Assembly (NCBI GenBank): GCA_009768935.1
Contig: WESA01000013.1
Location: forward strand, 1 to 54,122
From: Rectinema subterraneum
GTDB taxonomy: Bacteria > Spirochaetota > Spirochaetia > Treponematales > Rectinemataceae
Length of the DNA: 54,122 nt
Reading direction: 5' to 3'
Of the stretch, positions 1-8,241 are shown piece after piece. The first letter of the stretch is position 1, and the number at the start of each line of letters is the position of its first letter. The translations under genes and the position numbers were made by a program. Under the pieces are notes generated by a model, which ran no database searches, was not told where the DNA came from, and worked only from the letters and a program-made list of their open reading frames with translations.

Positions 1-1
1 T

Positions 2-211
2 TTGTGGTATATTTCGTGGCCCATCAAGGTAATAAATAAACTGGCCAAAGTACCCCTGCGCGCGCTCGACTGGATAGTGCTCGACCACATGATCAAAGAG
101 GCTTTTCTGATAACTCAGGATGACTGCATCTGGAGCCGGACGGTGCGAAAGCGGCTTGCCGATTCGCTCAAGATAGGCCAGAAAATCTGTTGGATTGAAA
201 AGCGGTTTTGA
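2..211 (+). CDS. C-terminal fragment of an unidentified protein, cut by the window edge
   Basis: An open frame enters the window at its first bases and runs 69 codons to TGA at 209-211. The sequence is rich in Ile, Leu, Lys and Trp and carries several Lys/Arg residues near its end; no domain is recognisable and the true start lies upstream of the window. Codon choice and the absence of a competing frame suggest a real gene end. I do not recognise the family. Confidence 0.5.
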   Translation: MWYISWPIKVINKLAKVPLRALDWIVLDHMIKEAFLITQDDCIWSRTVRKRLADSLKIGQKICWIEKRF

Positions 212-336
212 AGAAAATTTGCCTGCAAAATGGGGAATACTCATTATATTGTTATGGTATCATAGGCGAGCGGAATTGTCCCGCTACGCATGGACAAAAT
301 TCGCAAGTGCTGTTTACAATGAGGCGGGAGTCATTC

Positions 337-1221
337 ATGCATGGAACACACCGAATTGTATCGAAGACACAATTATCGGAAGAGGTATTCCGAATCGAAG
401 TGGAAGCGCCTCTTGTCGCCCGCGAGCGGAAGGCCGGGCAATTCGTTATCGTTATGTATGATGAAGAATATTCAGAGCGAATTCCACTTACCATTGCCGA
501 TGCGGATCCTGTCCGCGGCACAGTAACTCTTATTTTTCAGACTGTCGGTGCGAGCACGCACAAGCTTGCGTTGAAAAATCCTGGTGATGAAATTGTGCTT
601 CTCGGCCCCTTGGGGAACCCCACGCATATCGAGCGCTTTGGCTGGGCAGTCTGTGTCGGGGGCGGCATCGGGCTTGCGCCCTTGTATCCCATTGCAAAAG
701 CCATGAAGGAAGCGGGCAACAGAGTCACCGTAATATCCGGCGCGCGCACCAAGGACCTGCTCATCATGCAGAAGGAGCTTGTAGCGATAGCTGATGAGCA
801 CATCGTCGTGACCGACGATGGCTCGTTCGGACGCAAAGCGCTTGTCACCGAGCCCCTGAAAGAACTCTGCATGCAATCTCCCCCACCGGACATTGTGGTG
901 ACGATCGGCCCGCCTATTATGATGAAATTCTGCGCGGAAACGACGCGCCCGTTTGGCGTAAAGACGCTTGCTTCGCTCAACACTATCATGCTCGATGGAA
1001 CGGGCATGTGCGGCGGCTGCCGTGTGGCGATCGGAGATCAGACGAAGTTCGTGTGCGTGGATGGCCCCGAATTCGATGCGCACCTTGTCGACTGGAATGG
1101 CATGATGATGCGGCTTGGCACCTACAAGGAAATCGAAAAAGAAGCGCACGATCGCTGCCACCTCGAAATGCAGATTGCAAAGCTCGAGGCGCATGCTGCC
1201 GACAAGGAGTCCGCAAAATGA
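337..1221 (+). CDS. nfnA: NADH-dependent ferredoxin:NADP+ oxidoreductase, small FAD subunit (NfnA/SudB)
   Basis: Small subunit (294 aa) of the NfnAB flavoprotein, which in characterised anaerobes couples reduced ferredoxin and NADH oxidation to NADP+ reduction by electron bifurcation in the cytoplasm; the same family is also annotated sulfide dehydrogenase SudB. Visible: FAD-binding RIPLT at 48-52, nucleotide-binding GGGIGLAPL near 108-116, and a C-terminal [2Fe-2S] site made by D220, C225, C228 and C240, matching the Asp plus three Cys pattern of NfnA. I chose ATG 337, preceded by GCGGGAG, because homologues begin a few residues before this ferredoxin-reductase core; the frame stays open upstream to 208 but adds unrelated residues. 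It overlaps nfnB by four bases (ATGA), so the two are translationally coupled. Confidence 0.9.
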   Translation: MHGTHRIVSKTQLSEEVFRIEVEAPLVARERKAGQFVIVMYDEEYSERIPLTIADADPVRGTVTLIFQTVGASTHKLALKNPGDEIVLLGPLGNPTHIERFGWAVCVGGGIGLAPLYPIAKAMKEAGNRVTVISGARTKDLLIMQKELVAIADEHIVVTDDGSFGRKALVTEPLKELCMQSPPPDIVVTIGPPIMMKFCAETTRPFGVKTLASLNTIMLDGTGMCGGCRVAIGDQTKFVCVDGPEFDAHLVDWNGMMMRLGTYKEIEKEAHDRCHLEMQIAKLEAHAADKESAK

Positions 1222-2696
1222 GCCACAAGGAAGACTTCACCATGGACAATGCAGAATTGGAACTTGCAAAACTCCGCGCCGCTCCCATAACGCCAAAAAT
1301 CAGGCTCCAGATTCCTCCGCAGGACATGCCGGCCCAGGACCCGGCTGCGCGGCGCAGCAATATGGAAGAGGTTGCCCTCGGCTACACACCAGCCCAGGCC
1401 ATGCTCGAAGCCGAGCGCTGTCTGCAGTGCAAGAATGCTCCCTGTATTTCAGGCTGCCCCGTGCGCATCGATATCCCGGGCTTTATCGGAAAAATTAAGG
1501 AAGGCGATTTTTTGGGCGCCTCTAAGATTATAAAGAAAACAAATCTTTTGCCTTCGATTTGCGGCCGCGTCTGTCCGCAGGAAACGCAGTGCCAGGCTCC
1601 CTGTACAGTTGGGAAAGCGCTCGGCGGCGTTGAAAAAGCGGTGCAGATTGGTAGGCTCGAACGGTTCGTTGCCGATTACGAGCGTGCCCAGGGTGCAATG
1701 GAAATGCCGCACGTTGCGCCTCCTACTGGCCGAAAAGTCGCGATTGTCGGTGCAGGCCCCGCAGGTCTCACCTGCGCGGTCGATGTACGGCGCGAAGGCC
1801 ACGAAGTCACTATTTTTGAAGCCTTCCACAAGCCGGGCGGTGTCATGGTCTACGGCATCCCAGAATTCAGGCTTCCGAAAGTGCTTGTGCAGTCTGAGGC
1901 CGAAGTGCTCGAATGCATGGGTGTGGATTTCGAACTCAATTTTCTTGTTGGCAGGACAAGGCCATTGCGCGCGCTCATGAGCGAAGATGGGTACGACGCG
2001 GTTTTTATCGGTACTGGCGCTGGACTGCCGAAATTCATGAATATTCCGGGCGAGAACTATGTTGGCGTTTTCAGTGCAAACGAATATCTGACCCGAGCGA
2101 ATCTTCTCAAAGCCTATATGCGCGGCATGGCAGGAACGCCGATCTATCCGTCCCGCCGTGTTGCGGTGCTCGGGGGCGGGAATGTGGCAATGGACTCGGC
2201 TCGCATGGCCCTCAGGCTCGGGGCTGAAGAAGTGCGTGTGCTCTATCGCCGCACCCGCGAGGAAATGCCAGCTCGGGCCGAAGAAGTTGCGCATGCCATG
2301 GAAGAAGGCATTATTTTCGATTTTCTAAAGAGCCCGACACGCGTGCTCGGCGATGACCGTGGCAGGGTAGCAGCCCTCGAAGTGCTCTCCTATGAGCTGG
2401 GCGAACCCGATGAATCAGGCCGCCGCCGCCCCGTGCCCATTCGCGGCAGCGAGCAGATCATTCCTTTCGATACTGTTATTGTAGCAATCGGCAATGAATC
2501 CAATCCGCTCATATCGCACACGACGCCCGAACTCCAGGTAGACAAGCATGGGCATATTCTCGTCGATGAAAAACAGAAAACAAGCATCGAGCGCGTCTAT
2601 GCGGGTGGCGATATTGTATTGGGAGCAGCGACAGTCATTCTCGCAATGGGTGAGGGCAGACGGGCAGCGCAGGCTATAAACGAGATTTTGCAGTAA
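1218..2696 (+). CDS. nfnB: NfnB/SudA large subunit, glutamate-synthase-small-chain-like flavoprotein
   Basis: Large subunit (492 aa) of NfnAB. The N-terminus holds two four-Cys sets for [4Fe-4S] clusters (C68, C71, C76, C80 and C115, C119, C125, C129), followed by an FAD dinucleotide fold starting with GAGPAG at 178-183 and a second GGGNVAMD fold for NADPH near residue 310. The C-terminus GGDIVLGAATVILAMGEGR is the usual FAD-closing motif. This protein is often annotated as glutamate synthase small chain GltD; pairing with NfnA and the absence of a GltB large chain nearby favour the NfnB role. Start ATG 1218 has AAGGAG at 1204-1209 and overlaps the nfnA stop. A much longer upstream extension of the frame was discarded because it lies inside nfnA. 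Confidence 0.9.
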   Translation: MSHKEDFTMDNAELELAKLRAAPITPKIRLQIPPQDMPAQDPAARRSNMEEVALGYTPAQAMLEAERCLQCKNAPCISGCPVRIDIPGFIGKIKEGDFLGASKIIKKTNLLPSICGRVCPQETQCQAPCTVGKALGGVEKAVQIGRLERFVADYERAQGAMEMPHVAPPTGRKVAIVGAGPAGLTCAVDVRREGHEVTIFEAFHKPGGVMVYGIPEFRLPKVLVQSEAEVLECMGVDFELNFLVGRTRPLRALMSEDGYDAVFIGTGAGLPKFMNIPGENYVGVFSANEYLTRANLLKAYMRGMAGTPIYPSRRVAVLGGGNVAMDSARMALRLGAEEVRVLYRRTREEMPARAEEVAHAMEEGIIFDFLKSPTRVLGDDRGRVAALEVLSYELGEPDESGRRRPVPIRGSEQIIPFDTVIVAIGNESNPLISHTTPELQVDKHGHILVDEKQKTSIERVYAGGDIVLGAATVILAMGEGRRAAQAINEILQ

Positions 2697-2717
2697 AAAC
2701 ACAAGGAGGCTGGCAGG

Positions 2718-3419
2718 GTGTCACGGGGCAGGCTGATTCCCCTTCGGTTTTTTTCTCTTTTTTTAATGCTGAGCAGTATTGTGGGGGGAGTCGGGCAATT
2801 GTGGGCAGAAGATACCTACAACGCCGCGCTTTCCTTGTTCTGGGAAGGGCGCCGCCTCGAGATGGCCGAAACCCGCCAGGCCGAGAGCCAGCAAGCATTC
2901 CAGCGCTCGCTTGCCATGACCGAGCGCCTTCTTGCGACCGACGCTGCCAACCCCGATTTGCAGACACTCAAGACATGGAACCTTTTCCGCCTCCGCCGAT
3001 ATGTCGACACTGTCGTATATGCCCAGTCGGTGCTCAATTCCCGCCAGGACTACCGCATACTCGAAACCATGGCAGAAGCGCTCTATTTTCTTGGCAAGAA
3101 TGATGAAGCGCTTTCCGCATTCAGCCGGTATTTCACGCTTTCGCCGGAAAACGACGACCGCCGTTCGAGCGCCTATTATTATGTGGGCGAAATATATTTC
3201 AGGATAAAGAAATACGAGCATGCAGACATTGCATTTTCCACTGCGGTTGCGCTCGAAAAAAATATGTACTACTGGTGGTATCGGCTCGGCATTGTAAAAG
3301 AAGTATTGGGGCAGTACCGCCGAGCATACGAAGCGTTCAACACATCGCTCTCGCTCAAATCGAATTTCAAACCCGCTCTCGATGCAAAGGAGCGGGTAAA
3401 GGCTAAATCGTCGCTATGA
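2718..3419 (+). CDS. Exported tetratricopeptide-repeat protein
   Basis: A 233-aa protein with a signal peptide (basic MSRGR start, hydrophobic core, likely cleavage after GQLWA near residue 30), followed by helical TPR-like units. Clear repeats lie at about 60-130 (EALYFLGKNDEALSAFSRYF) and 140-215 (YYVGEIYFRIKKYEHADIAF and YYWWYRLGIVKEVLGQYRRA). TPR arrays mediate protein-protein contacts; here probably in the periplasm. GTG start at 2718 is chosen because AAGGAGG lies at 2702-2708 with good spacing. It follows nfnB by 21 bases and overlaps the next gene by four bases (ATGA), so all four genes from 337 could be one transcript. No specific partner can be named. Confidence 0.75.
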   Translation: MSRGRLIPLRFFSLFLMLSSIVGGVGQLWAEDTYNAALSLFWEGRRLEMAETRQAESQQAFQRSLAMTERLLATDAANPDLQTLKTWNLFRLRRYVDTVVYAQSVLNSRQDYRILETMAEALYFLGKNDEALSAFSRYFTLSPENDDRRSSAYYYVGEIYFRIKKYEHADIAFSTAVALEKNMYYWWYRLGIVKEVLGQYRRAYEAFNTSLSLKSNFKPALDAKERVKAKSSL

Positions 3420-4807
3420 CCAAAAATATATCTGAAAATAGAGCCTGCAGCGCAGACCTTGCCGTCTTTGTTGCCAGAAATGCAGAAGTCTATGACAGCA
3501 TTGCGCGCGACATCTGGGAGCATCCCGAGGTTTCGCATGAAGAAGCGCGTTCTTCTGCTGTGTATCGTGAGCGTCTTGCAGCCCGCGGCTTCCGTGTGCA
3601 GGAATTTCCGGAAATGCCATATTCGTTCTGTGCCGAATGGGGGGAGAGCGGGCCGGTTATTGCATTCATGGGTGAATACGATGCGCTGCCAGGCATGTCC
3701 CAGGCTTGCGCAACCGAACGGCAGCCTGTGGTAGCAGGCGCGCCAGGGCATGCGTGCGGGCATAACCTCCTTGGAATGGGGTCTCTGGTCGCTGCGGAAG
3801 GGCTGGTGTTTTTGCTTTCGCAGACAGGAATGCGCGCACGTGTGCGGTTCTATGGCTGCCCAGCAGAGGAATCGCTCGGGCGCATTCCGCTGGTTAAAGC
3901 CGGCCGCTTCAATGATGTCGATGCTGCAATGACGTGGCATCCTGCTGATGTCAATACGCCGCATCGCTATCGGACAAGCGCGAATCTTTCTTTTGTTGTT
4001 TCTTTCCAAGGCAAAGCGAGCCACGCGGGCATGGCGCCTCATGCGGGCCGCTCAGCTCTCGATGCTGTCCAGTTATTCAATCTTTCGATTGAATTCATGC
4101 GCGAGCATGTGCCGCCAGGGACGCTTTTTCACTATGTCATAAGCGATGGCGGAGCAAAGCCCAATATTGTGCCTGAACACGCGTCGGTGCACCTGTATGT
4201 GAGGGCTCCTGATGCGCAGAGCGTGCACGAGGTGATGAAACGCGTCCGAAAAGCCATCCACGGCGCCGAACTCATGACCGAAACAAAAGCAAGCATCGAA
4301 ATCAAAGCGGGCAAATGCGATTTTATTCCCAATACGCCAATTCAGGATACGATTCTTGAAGCGATGACAGCCATTCCACTGCCCGAGCCGACGCCCGAAG
4401 AAATCGAATTTGCCCGCGAACTCCAGAAAAAGGTTGCACCTGCTGATAGGCAGGCGACACTTGCGCCCATCGGGGCGCCTTTGAGCCTCCTGAAGCAGCC
4501 TTTGCACCTCGAAGTCGGGGATTTTGGCGAAGGCAAGCGCATCGGTGGCTCACTCGATACGGGCGATGTCTCGTATGTTGTGCCCACGGGGCAGATGAAT
4601 GCGGCGACGTGGCCGCTTGGGGTGGGGGCGCACACCTGGCAGTCCTGTGCGGCATCGGGAAGCGCGTGGGCGATGAAAGCAGCGCGCTATGCAGGGGCTA
4701 GCCTTGCCTATGCGGGTTTTTTGCTAGTGAGCAAGCCCGAGCGCTTGGCGCGGGCTAAGGATGAGCACCGGAGCGTGCCGACGTATCGGTCGACGATGGA
4801 TTATTAA
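3416..4807 (+). CDS. M20D amidohydrolase, AbgB-like (aminobenzoyl-glutamate utilisation type)
   Basis: A 463-aa zinc amidohydrolase of the M20D family, closest in look to AbgB, the subunit that cleaves p-aminobenzoyl-glutamate; the true substrate is unknown. Metal and catalytic motifs are intact: HACGHN near 111-116, the Glu pair in GCPAEES, a His in MTWHPAD, and a C-terminal His in VGAHTWQSCAASG. The dimerisation domain is marked by GKASHAGMAPHAGRSALDA. Bacterial AbgB normally works with AbgA; no abgA lies beside it, although a second M20 gene occurs at 11155. The start overlaps the TPR gene stop (ATGA). Its stop overlaps the stop of the convergent deaminase gene by four bases, with no visible terminator between them. 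Confidence 0.8.
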   Translation: MTKNISENRACSADLAVFVARNAEVYDSIARDIWEHPEVSHEEARSSAVYRERLAARGFRVQEFPEMPYSFCAEWGESGPVIAFMGEYDALPGMSQACATERQPVVAGAPGHACGHNLLGMGSLVAAEGLVFLLSQTGMRARVRFYGCPAEESLGRIPLVKAGRFNDVDAAMTWHPADVNTPHRYRTSANLSFVVSFQGKASHAGMAPHAGRSALDAVQLFNLSIEFMREHVPPGTLFHYVISDGGAKPNIVPEHASVHLYVRAPDAQSVHEVMKRVRKAIHGAELMTETKASIEIKAGKCDFIPNTPIQDTILEAMTAIPLPEPTPEEIEFARELQKKVAPADRQATLAPIGAPLSLLKQPLHLEVGDFGEGKRIGGSLDTGDVSYVVPTGQMNAATWPLGVGAHTWQSCAASGSAWAMKAARYAGASLAYAGFLLVSKPERLARAKDEHRSVPTYRSTMDY

Positions 4808-6192
4808 GTGCCTGCCGTGTGGTGCGGGTGCATGGGTGCAGGCTGAAGCGCGCGGATTGTCGCGGCGGATTGCCGCGCATGATACAAAAGCCGCTCCTTG
4901 AGTTCGCGCTCGTCGGCAAACTGCAGCTTTCCATCCCTGAGAACAAACCTGCCGTCCACAAGCACATCGCGCACATTATGCGCCTGCAGCGCATACACCG
5001 CAGTCGCATACCAGTCGTGCACCGGCAGCACATTGAAGTCATCGAGCGCCACAACCTGGATATCCGCGCGCTTGCCTTCCTCCAGCGAGCCGATATCTGC
5101 GGAAAGGCCAAGCACATGCGCGCCTCCCATGGTCGCTGCATAGAGCGCTGTCCTGGCCGGCACAATGTCGCGCCTGTGCTCGCGCACTTTCTGCAGTTTT
5201 GGGTACATCGAAGTGATTGTCTGCATGTCCATGGTGTTGCCGGAAAGAGGCCCGTCAGTACCAAGCCCAACAGATACCCCAGCTTCGCTTAGCCTCCATG
5301 CCGGGCAAATCGGCCGGCCGGATTTTGCATTGGAGACAGGGCAGTGCGCAACCGAAATGCCGCGCTTCGCGGCAAGCGCAATATCCTCTTCATCGAGGTA
5401 GAGCATGTGGACTGCGATGAGCCTCGGCGACAATATGCCTGTCGTGTCGAGATAGCGCAGCACCGAGCCGTGCGTCGCCGAAAAGCGCGCATGTTCAGAA
5501 TCCATCTCCGCTACGTGCATCATGACAGGGATATCGAGCTTTTCCGCGAGGGCGGCGATTTCCGCCAAGTGGGACGCGTCGACCGTGTAGGGCGCGTGCG
5601 GCGCAAGGCACGGCCGAATGCGCGGATGTCCCTTCCAGTCTTTGGCAAGGTGCTCCGCGCGCTCGATGCCGCCGTATGGCCTGTCTGCATCAGGGGCGGG
5701 AAAATCGACAACCGTCTCGCCTGCGAGCGCGCGTACTCCTGCGGCATCTGCCGCACGCGCCACTTCCTCTTCGAAATAGTACATGTCTGCAAAACACGTC
5801 GTTCCTGAACGCACCATCTCGGCGATCGTGAACATCGCTGCATCGTACACAAGTTTCGACCTGACCATTGCATTTTCGAGCGGAAAAATGAACCGCGTAA
5901 GCCTGTCGGGCGCATCTTCCATCGCGCCGCGGAACGGGCTCATGGAAATGTGGGTATGTGCATTGACATAGCCAGGCATGATGAGGGTTCCGCTCACATC
6001 CAAAGTTTCACGCGCGGGCCACTGTTCGGCTTCGGCGAGGTGACCTACAGCCACAATGCGGCTGTCCTTGATCGCCACGAAGCCGGGGTCGAATATGCGC
6101 CACTTGGCATCGAGCGTAAGGACGGCGCCCCCGCGAATGCAGAGGTCAGGCAAGAGGACCGGCCGCCTGTCGAGCGGATTTTCAGGCTGCAT
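4804..6192 (-). CDS. Amidohydrolase-family deaminase (MTA/SAH deaminase or guanine deaminase-like)
   Basis: A 462-aa metal-dependent hydrolase of the nucleobase/nucleoside deaminase group. The zinc motif H79-T-H81 follows GYVNA; further ligands are the His in MMHVAEMD, the His in AVHMLYLD, and the Asp in GLGTDGPLSGNT. The sequence resembles 5-methylthioadenosine/S-adenosylhomocysteine deaminases and chlorohydrolase-like enzymes, but the substrate cannot be fixed by eye. Start ATG at 6192 overlaps the upstream permease stop by 11 bases; a longer frame upstream lies wholly inside the permease gene and was rejected. As the last gene of a nucleoside-type ABC operon it probably deaminates an imported purine derivative (inference from context). 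Confidence 0.75.
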   Translation of the reverse strand: MQPENPLDRRPVLLPDLCIRGGAVLTLDAKWRIFDPGFVAIKDSRIVAVGHLAEAEQWPARETLDVSGTLIMPGYVNAHTHISMSPFRGAMEDAPDRLTRFIFPLENAMVRSKLVYDAAMFTIAEMVRSGTTCFADMYYFEEEVARAADAAGVRALAGETVVDFPAPDADRPYGGIERAEHLAKDWKGHPRIRPCLAPHAPYTVDASHLAEIAALAEKLDIPVMMHVAEMDSEHARFSATHGSVLRYLDTTGILSPRLIAVHMLYLDEEDIALAAKRGISVAHCPVSNAKSGRPICPAWRLSEAGVSVGLGTDGPLSGNTMDMQTITSMYPKLQKVREHRRDIVPARTALYAATMGGAHVLGLSADIGSLEEGKRADIQVVALDDFNVLPVHDWYATAVYALQAHNVRDVLVDGRFVLRDGKLQFADERELKERLLYHARQSAATIRALQPAPMHPHHTAGT

Positions 6193-7156
6193 CGGCTTTT
6201 TCCTTTTGCATCGCCGTACCCGCGAAGAGCTTGCGCTTGCGCTCAGCTTCCCTTCTGTCGCGCACAAACGTCACAACCACAAAGCCAAGAATGGTCACTG
6301 CGTAGGGCAGCGCCTGGATGAGCTCAGGCATAAGCCCAATATTCTGCAAATACGTCGCCATGGCGTCCGTAAGGCCAAAGAGCATCGCCGCAAAGATCGA
6401 GCCCACTGCTGTGCCGCCCGCCACCACCTGCGCTGCATTGGCGACATAGCCTCGCCCGGCCGCAATTCCCGACGTGAAATTCGATGTATAGCCCATCGAC
6501 AGAAAACATCCCGCAAATCCGGCGAGGATGCCCGATATGATGAGCGTAAAAAATTTGATGCGCACCGGATTGATTCCCGCCGCGCGTGCTGCTTCTACAT
6601 TCTCCCCGGTCGCGCGGATTCGCCGTCCGATCGCGAAACGCCGTAGAATAAGGTCGATCACCACCACCGAAACCGCCGCGATATACACCACGATATTCTG
6701 CCCGGACACTACTTTTCCAATCCACGGGATGTCCTTTACGACAGGAATTGAAAGAGAAGGCAGCACCTTGCTGGCGAGTGACGATGAAATCCCTTTGTCG
6801 CCGGTAAGCGAGAACAGCACGAACACGGTTCCGCCCGTCGCCACGAGATTGAGCGCTACACCGCTGAGCACCGGATTTGCATGGAGTTTGAGCGCGAACA
6901 ATCCAAGCACGAGCGCCACCAGCACCGAAGCCCCTATTCCAGCCAAGAGCCCGATCCATACATTCTGCGTCGCTGCGCTCACAATGACGCCTGTCAGCGC
7001 AGCCCAGAGCATCGAACCTTCGAGTGCCATATTCATGATTCCCGCTTGCGCCGTTATCACAGCCCCAAGGGTTACAAGCAGAATCGGCGCTGTCGAGCGC
7101 AGCACAATGAACCAGTAATTTGCGGAAGTGACCACGCCGGCAATAAAGTGGATCAT
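6182..7156 (-). CDS. ABC transporter permease, nucleoside/BMP type, second subunit
   Basis: A 324-aa inner-membrane permease of the branched-chain/ribose-like class (BPD_transp_2 type). It shows about eight to nine hydrophobic segments and the typical ITAQAGIMNMALEG near the N-terminus and the GRGYVANAAQVVAGG stretch in the C-terminal half. With the larger permease at 7153-8241, it would form the channel for nucleosides in the manner of NupQ/YufQ. The start ATG overlaps the preceding permease's TGA (7153-7156), and its own end overlaps the deaminase start by 11 bases, so coupling is tight throughout the operon. The C-terminal tail is Lys/Glu-rich. Confidence 0.85.
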   Translation of the reverse strand: MIHFIAGVVTSANYWFIVLRSTAPILLVTLGAVITAQAGIMNMALEGSMLWAALTGVIVSAATQNVWIGLLAGIGASVLVALVLGLFALKLHANPVLSGVALNLVATGGTVFVLFSLTGDKGISSSLASKVLPSLSIPVVKDIPWIGKVVSGQNIVVYIAAVSVVVIDLILRRFAIGRRIRATGENVEAARAAGINPVRIKFFTLIISGILAGFAGCFLSMGYTSNFTSGIAAGRGYVANAAQVVAGGTAVGSIFAAMLFGLTDAMATYLQNIGLMPELIQALPYAVTILGFVVVTFVRDRREAERKRKLFAGTAMQKEKADAA

Positions 7157-8241
7157 CTGCTTTCCCTCCGGCTGTTTTTGAGCAACTGTTTCCTGAGCTG
7201 GCGCTCTCTGAAGTAATTCACGATGCGATCGGAAGCAAGAATGAGGATGATAAGCCCCTGCAAAAGCGTGATGAACTCGAACGCCACATCGCCGCGGCGC
7301 GACATAAAGTCAGCTCCCACGCGCAGATACGCAAAAAAGAGCGCCGAAAGCGGCACAAATTTCGGATTCCTTCGTGCGAGCATCGCGACAATCACTCCGT
7401 CCCAGGCGTACGATGGATTCATCTGCCAGATGAACGCCCGGTACAGCCCCGACATCTCCACCGCGCCGCCAACGCCACCCAGAAAGCCCGAAATGAAATG
7501 CGCATAGAGAATGACACTGGTTACGGGAATCCCCGCATACATGGCAAAGCGCGGATTTGCGCCAGTCAGCCTGATTTCATAGCCCCACCTCGTGCGATAC
7601 AGGAAAATCGAGACAAGCACGACAAATCCAGCGGCAATCAGAAACCCCACATGAAGCTGTGTATTCGCCACGAGGCGCGGCAAGAGAAATGTTTTCTTAA
7701 AGGGGAGTGAAGAGAGAATCGTCTGGCTCCGGTCCCGCAGGTAATACAGAATGACAAAGCTGCCAAGGAAATAGAATACATAGTTCAGCATGAGCGAGGA
7801 AACAAGTTCATTTGCCCGCCACCGTATCTTGAGAATTGCGGGCAAAAGCCCGATAAGCCCCCCGACAATTCCTGCCGCGATCATCGCAACCGCTGGATGG
7901 ACCCCTGATGGCAGCGAAATGAGGGTTCCAAGTGCTGTCGCAACGACTGCGCCGGTATAGAAGCTCGCATCGACAATGAGGCTCATGTAGCGTAACTGGT
8001 ACACAATGCAAAGCGCCAGCCCCGTAAAGGTGATTGGCACCATGACAATAAGAAGGTAGTAGAAATTGTACGAGCGCAAAAATGGCGCGAGCAGGAAGTT
8101 GCGCACAGACTGCACAGGGTTTTTGCTCACGATAAAAATGAGCACAATCCCGGCCAGCAGCGAAAAAAGCCCGGCAAACAGAGTCACCAGCGCCGGCGCA
8201 AGCGATTCTCTGTCGGTAAAAAAGCGTTTTATGCTATTCAT
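7153..8241 (-). CDS. ABC transporter permease, nucleoside/BMP type, first subunit
   Basis: A 362-aa permease with an N-terminal transmembrane helix and several others, including FAGLFSLLAGIVLIFIVS near residue 20 and a conserved VGGLIGLLPAILKIRWRANELVSSLMLNY region typical of the NupP/YufP permeases of BMP-dependent importers. Start ATG at 8241 was chosen because it gives the usual family N-terminus; the frame extends further upstream only inside the ATPase gene. It overlaps the ATPase stop by eight bases and the next permease by four. The substrate class is inferred from the neighbouring PnrA-like binding protein. Confidence 0.85.
   Translation of the reverse strand: MNSIKRFFTDRESLAPALVTLFAGLFSLLAGIVLIFIVSKNPVQSVRNFLLAPFLRSYNFYYLLIVMVPITFTGLALCIVYQLRYMSLIVDASFYTGAVVATALGTLISLPSGVHPAVAMIAAGIVGGLIGLLPAILKIRWRANELVSSLMLNYVFYFLGSFVILYYLRDRSQTILSSLPFKKTFLLPRLVANTQLHVGFLIAAGFVVLVSIFLYRTRWGYEIRLTGANPRFAMYAGIPVTSVILYAHFISGFLGGVGGAVEMSGLYRAFIWQMNPSYAWDGVIVAMLARRNPKFVPLSALFFAYLRVGADFMSRRGDVAFEFITLLQGLIILILASDRIVNYFRERQLRKQLLKNSRRESR

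Noticed and set aside
2..211. Treating the first frame as a complete 69-aa gene with a TTG start
   Set aside because: No upstream sequence is visible, so a ribosome site cannot be judged; a truncated longer gene is the safer reading.
1449..2294. 281-codon minus-strand frame inside nfnB
   Set aside because: Antisense shadow with no homology-like motif.
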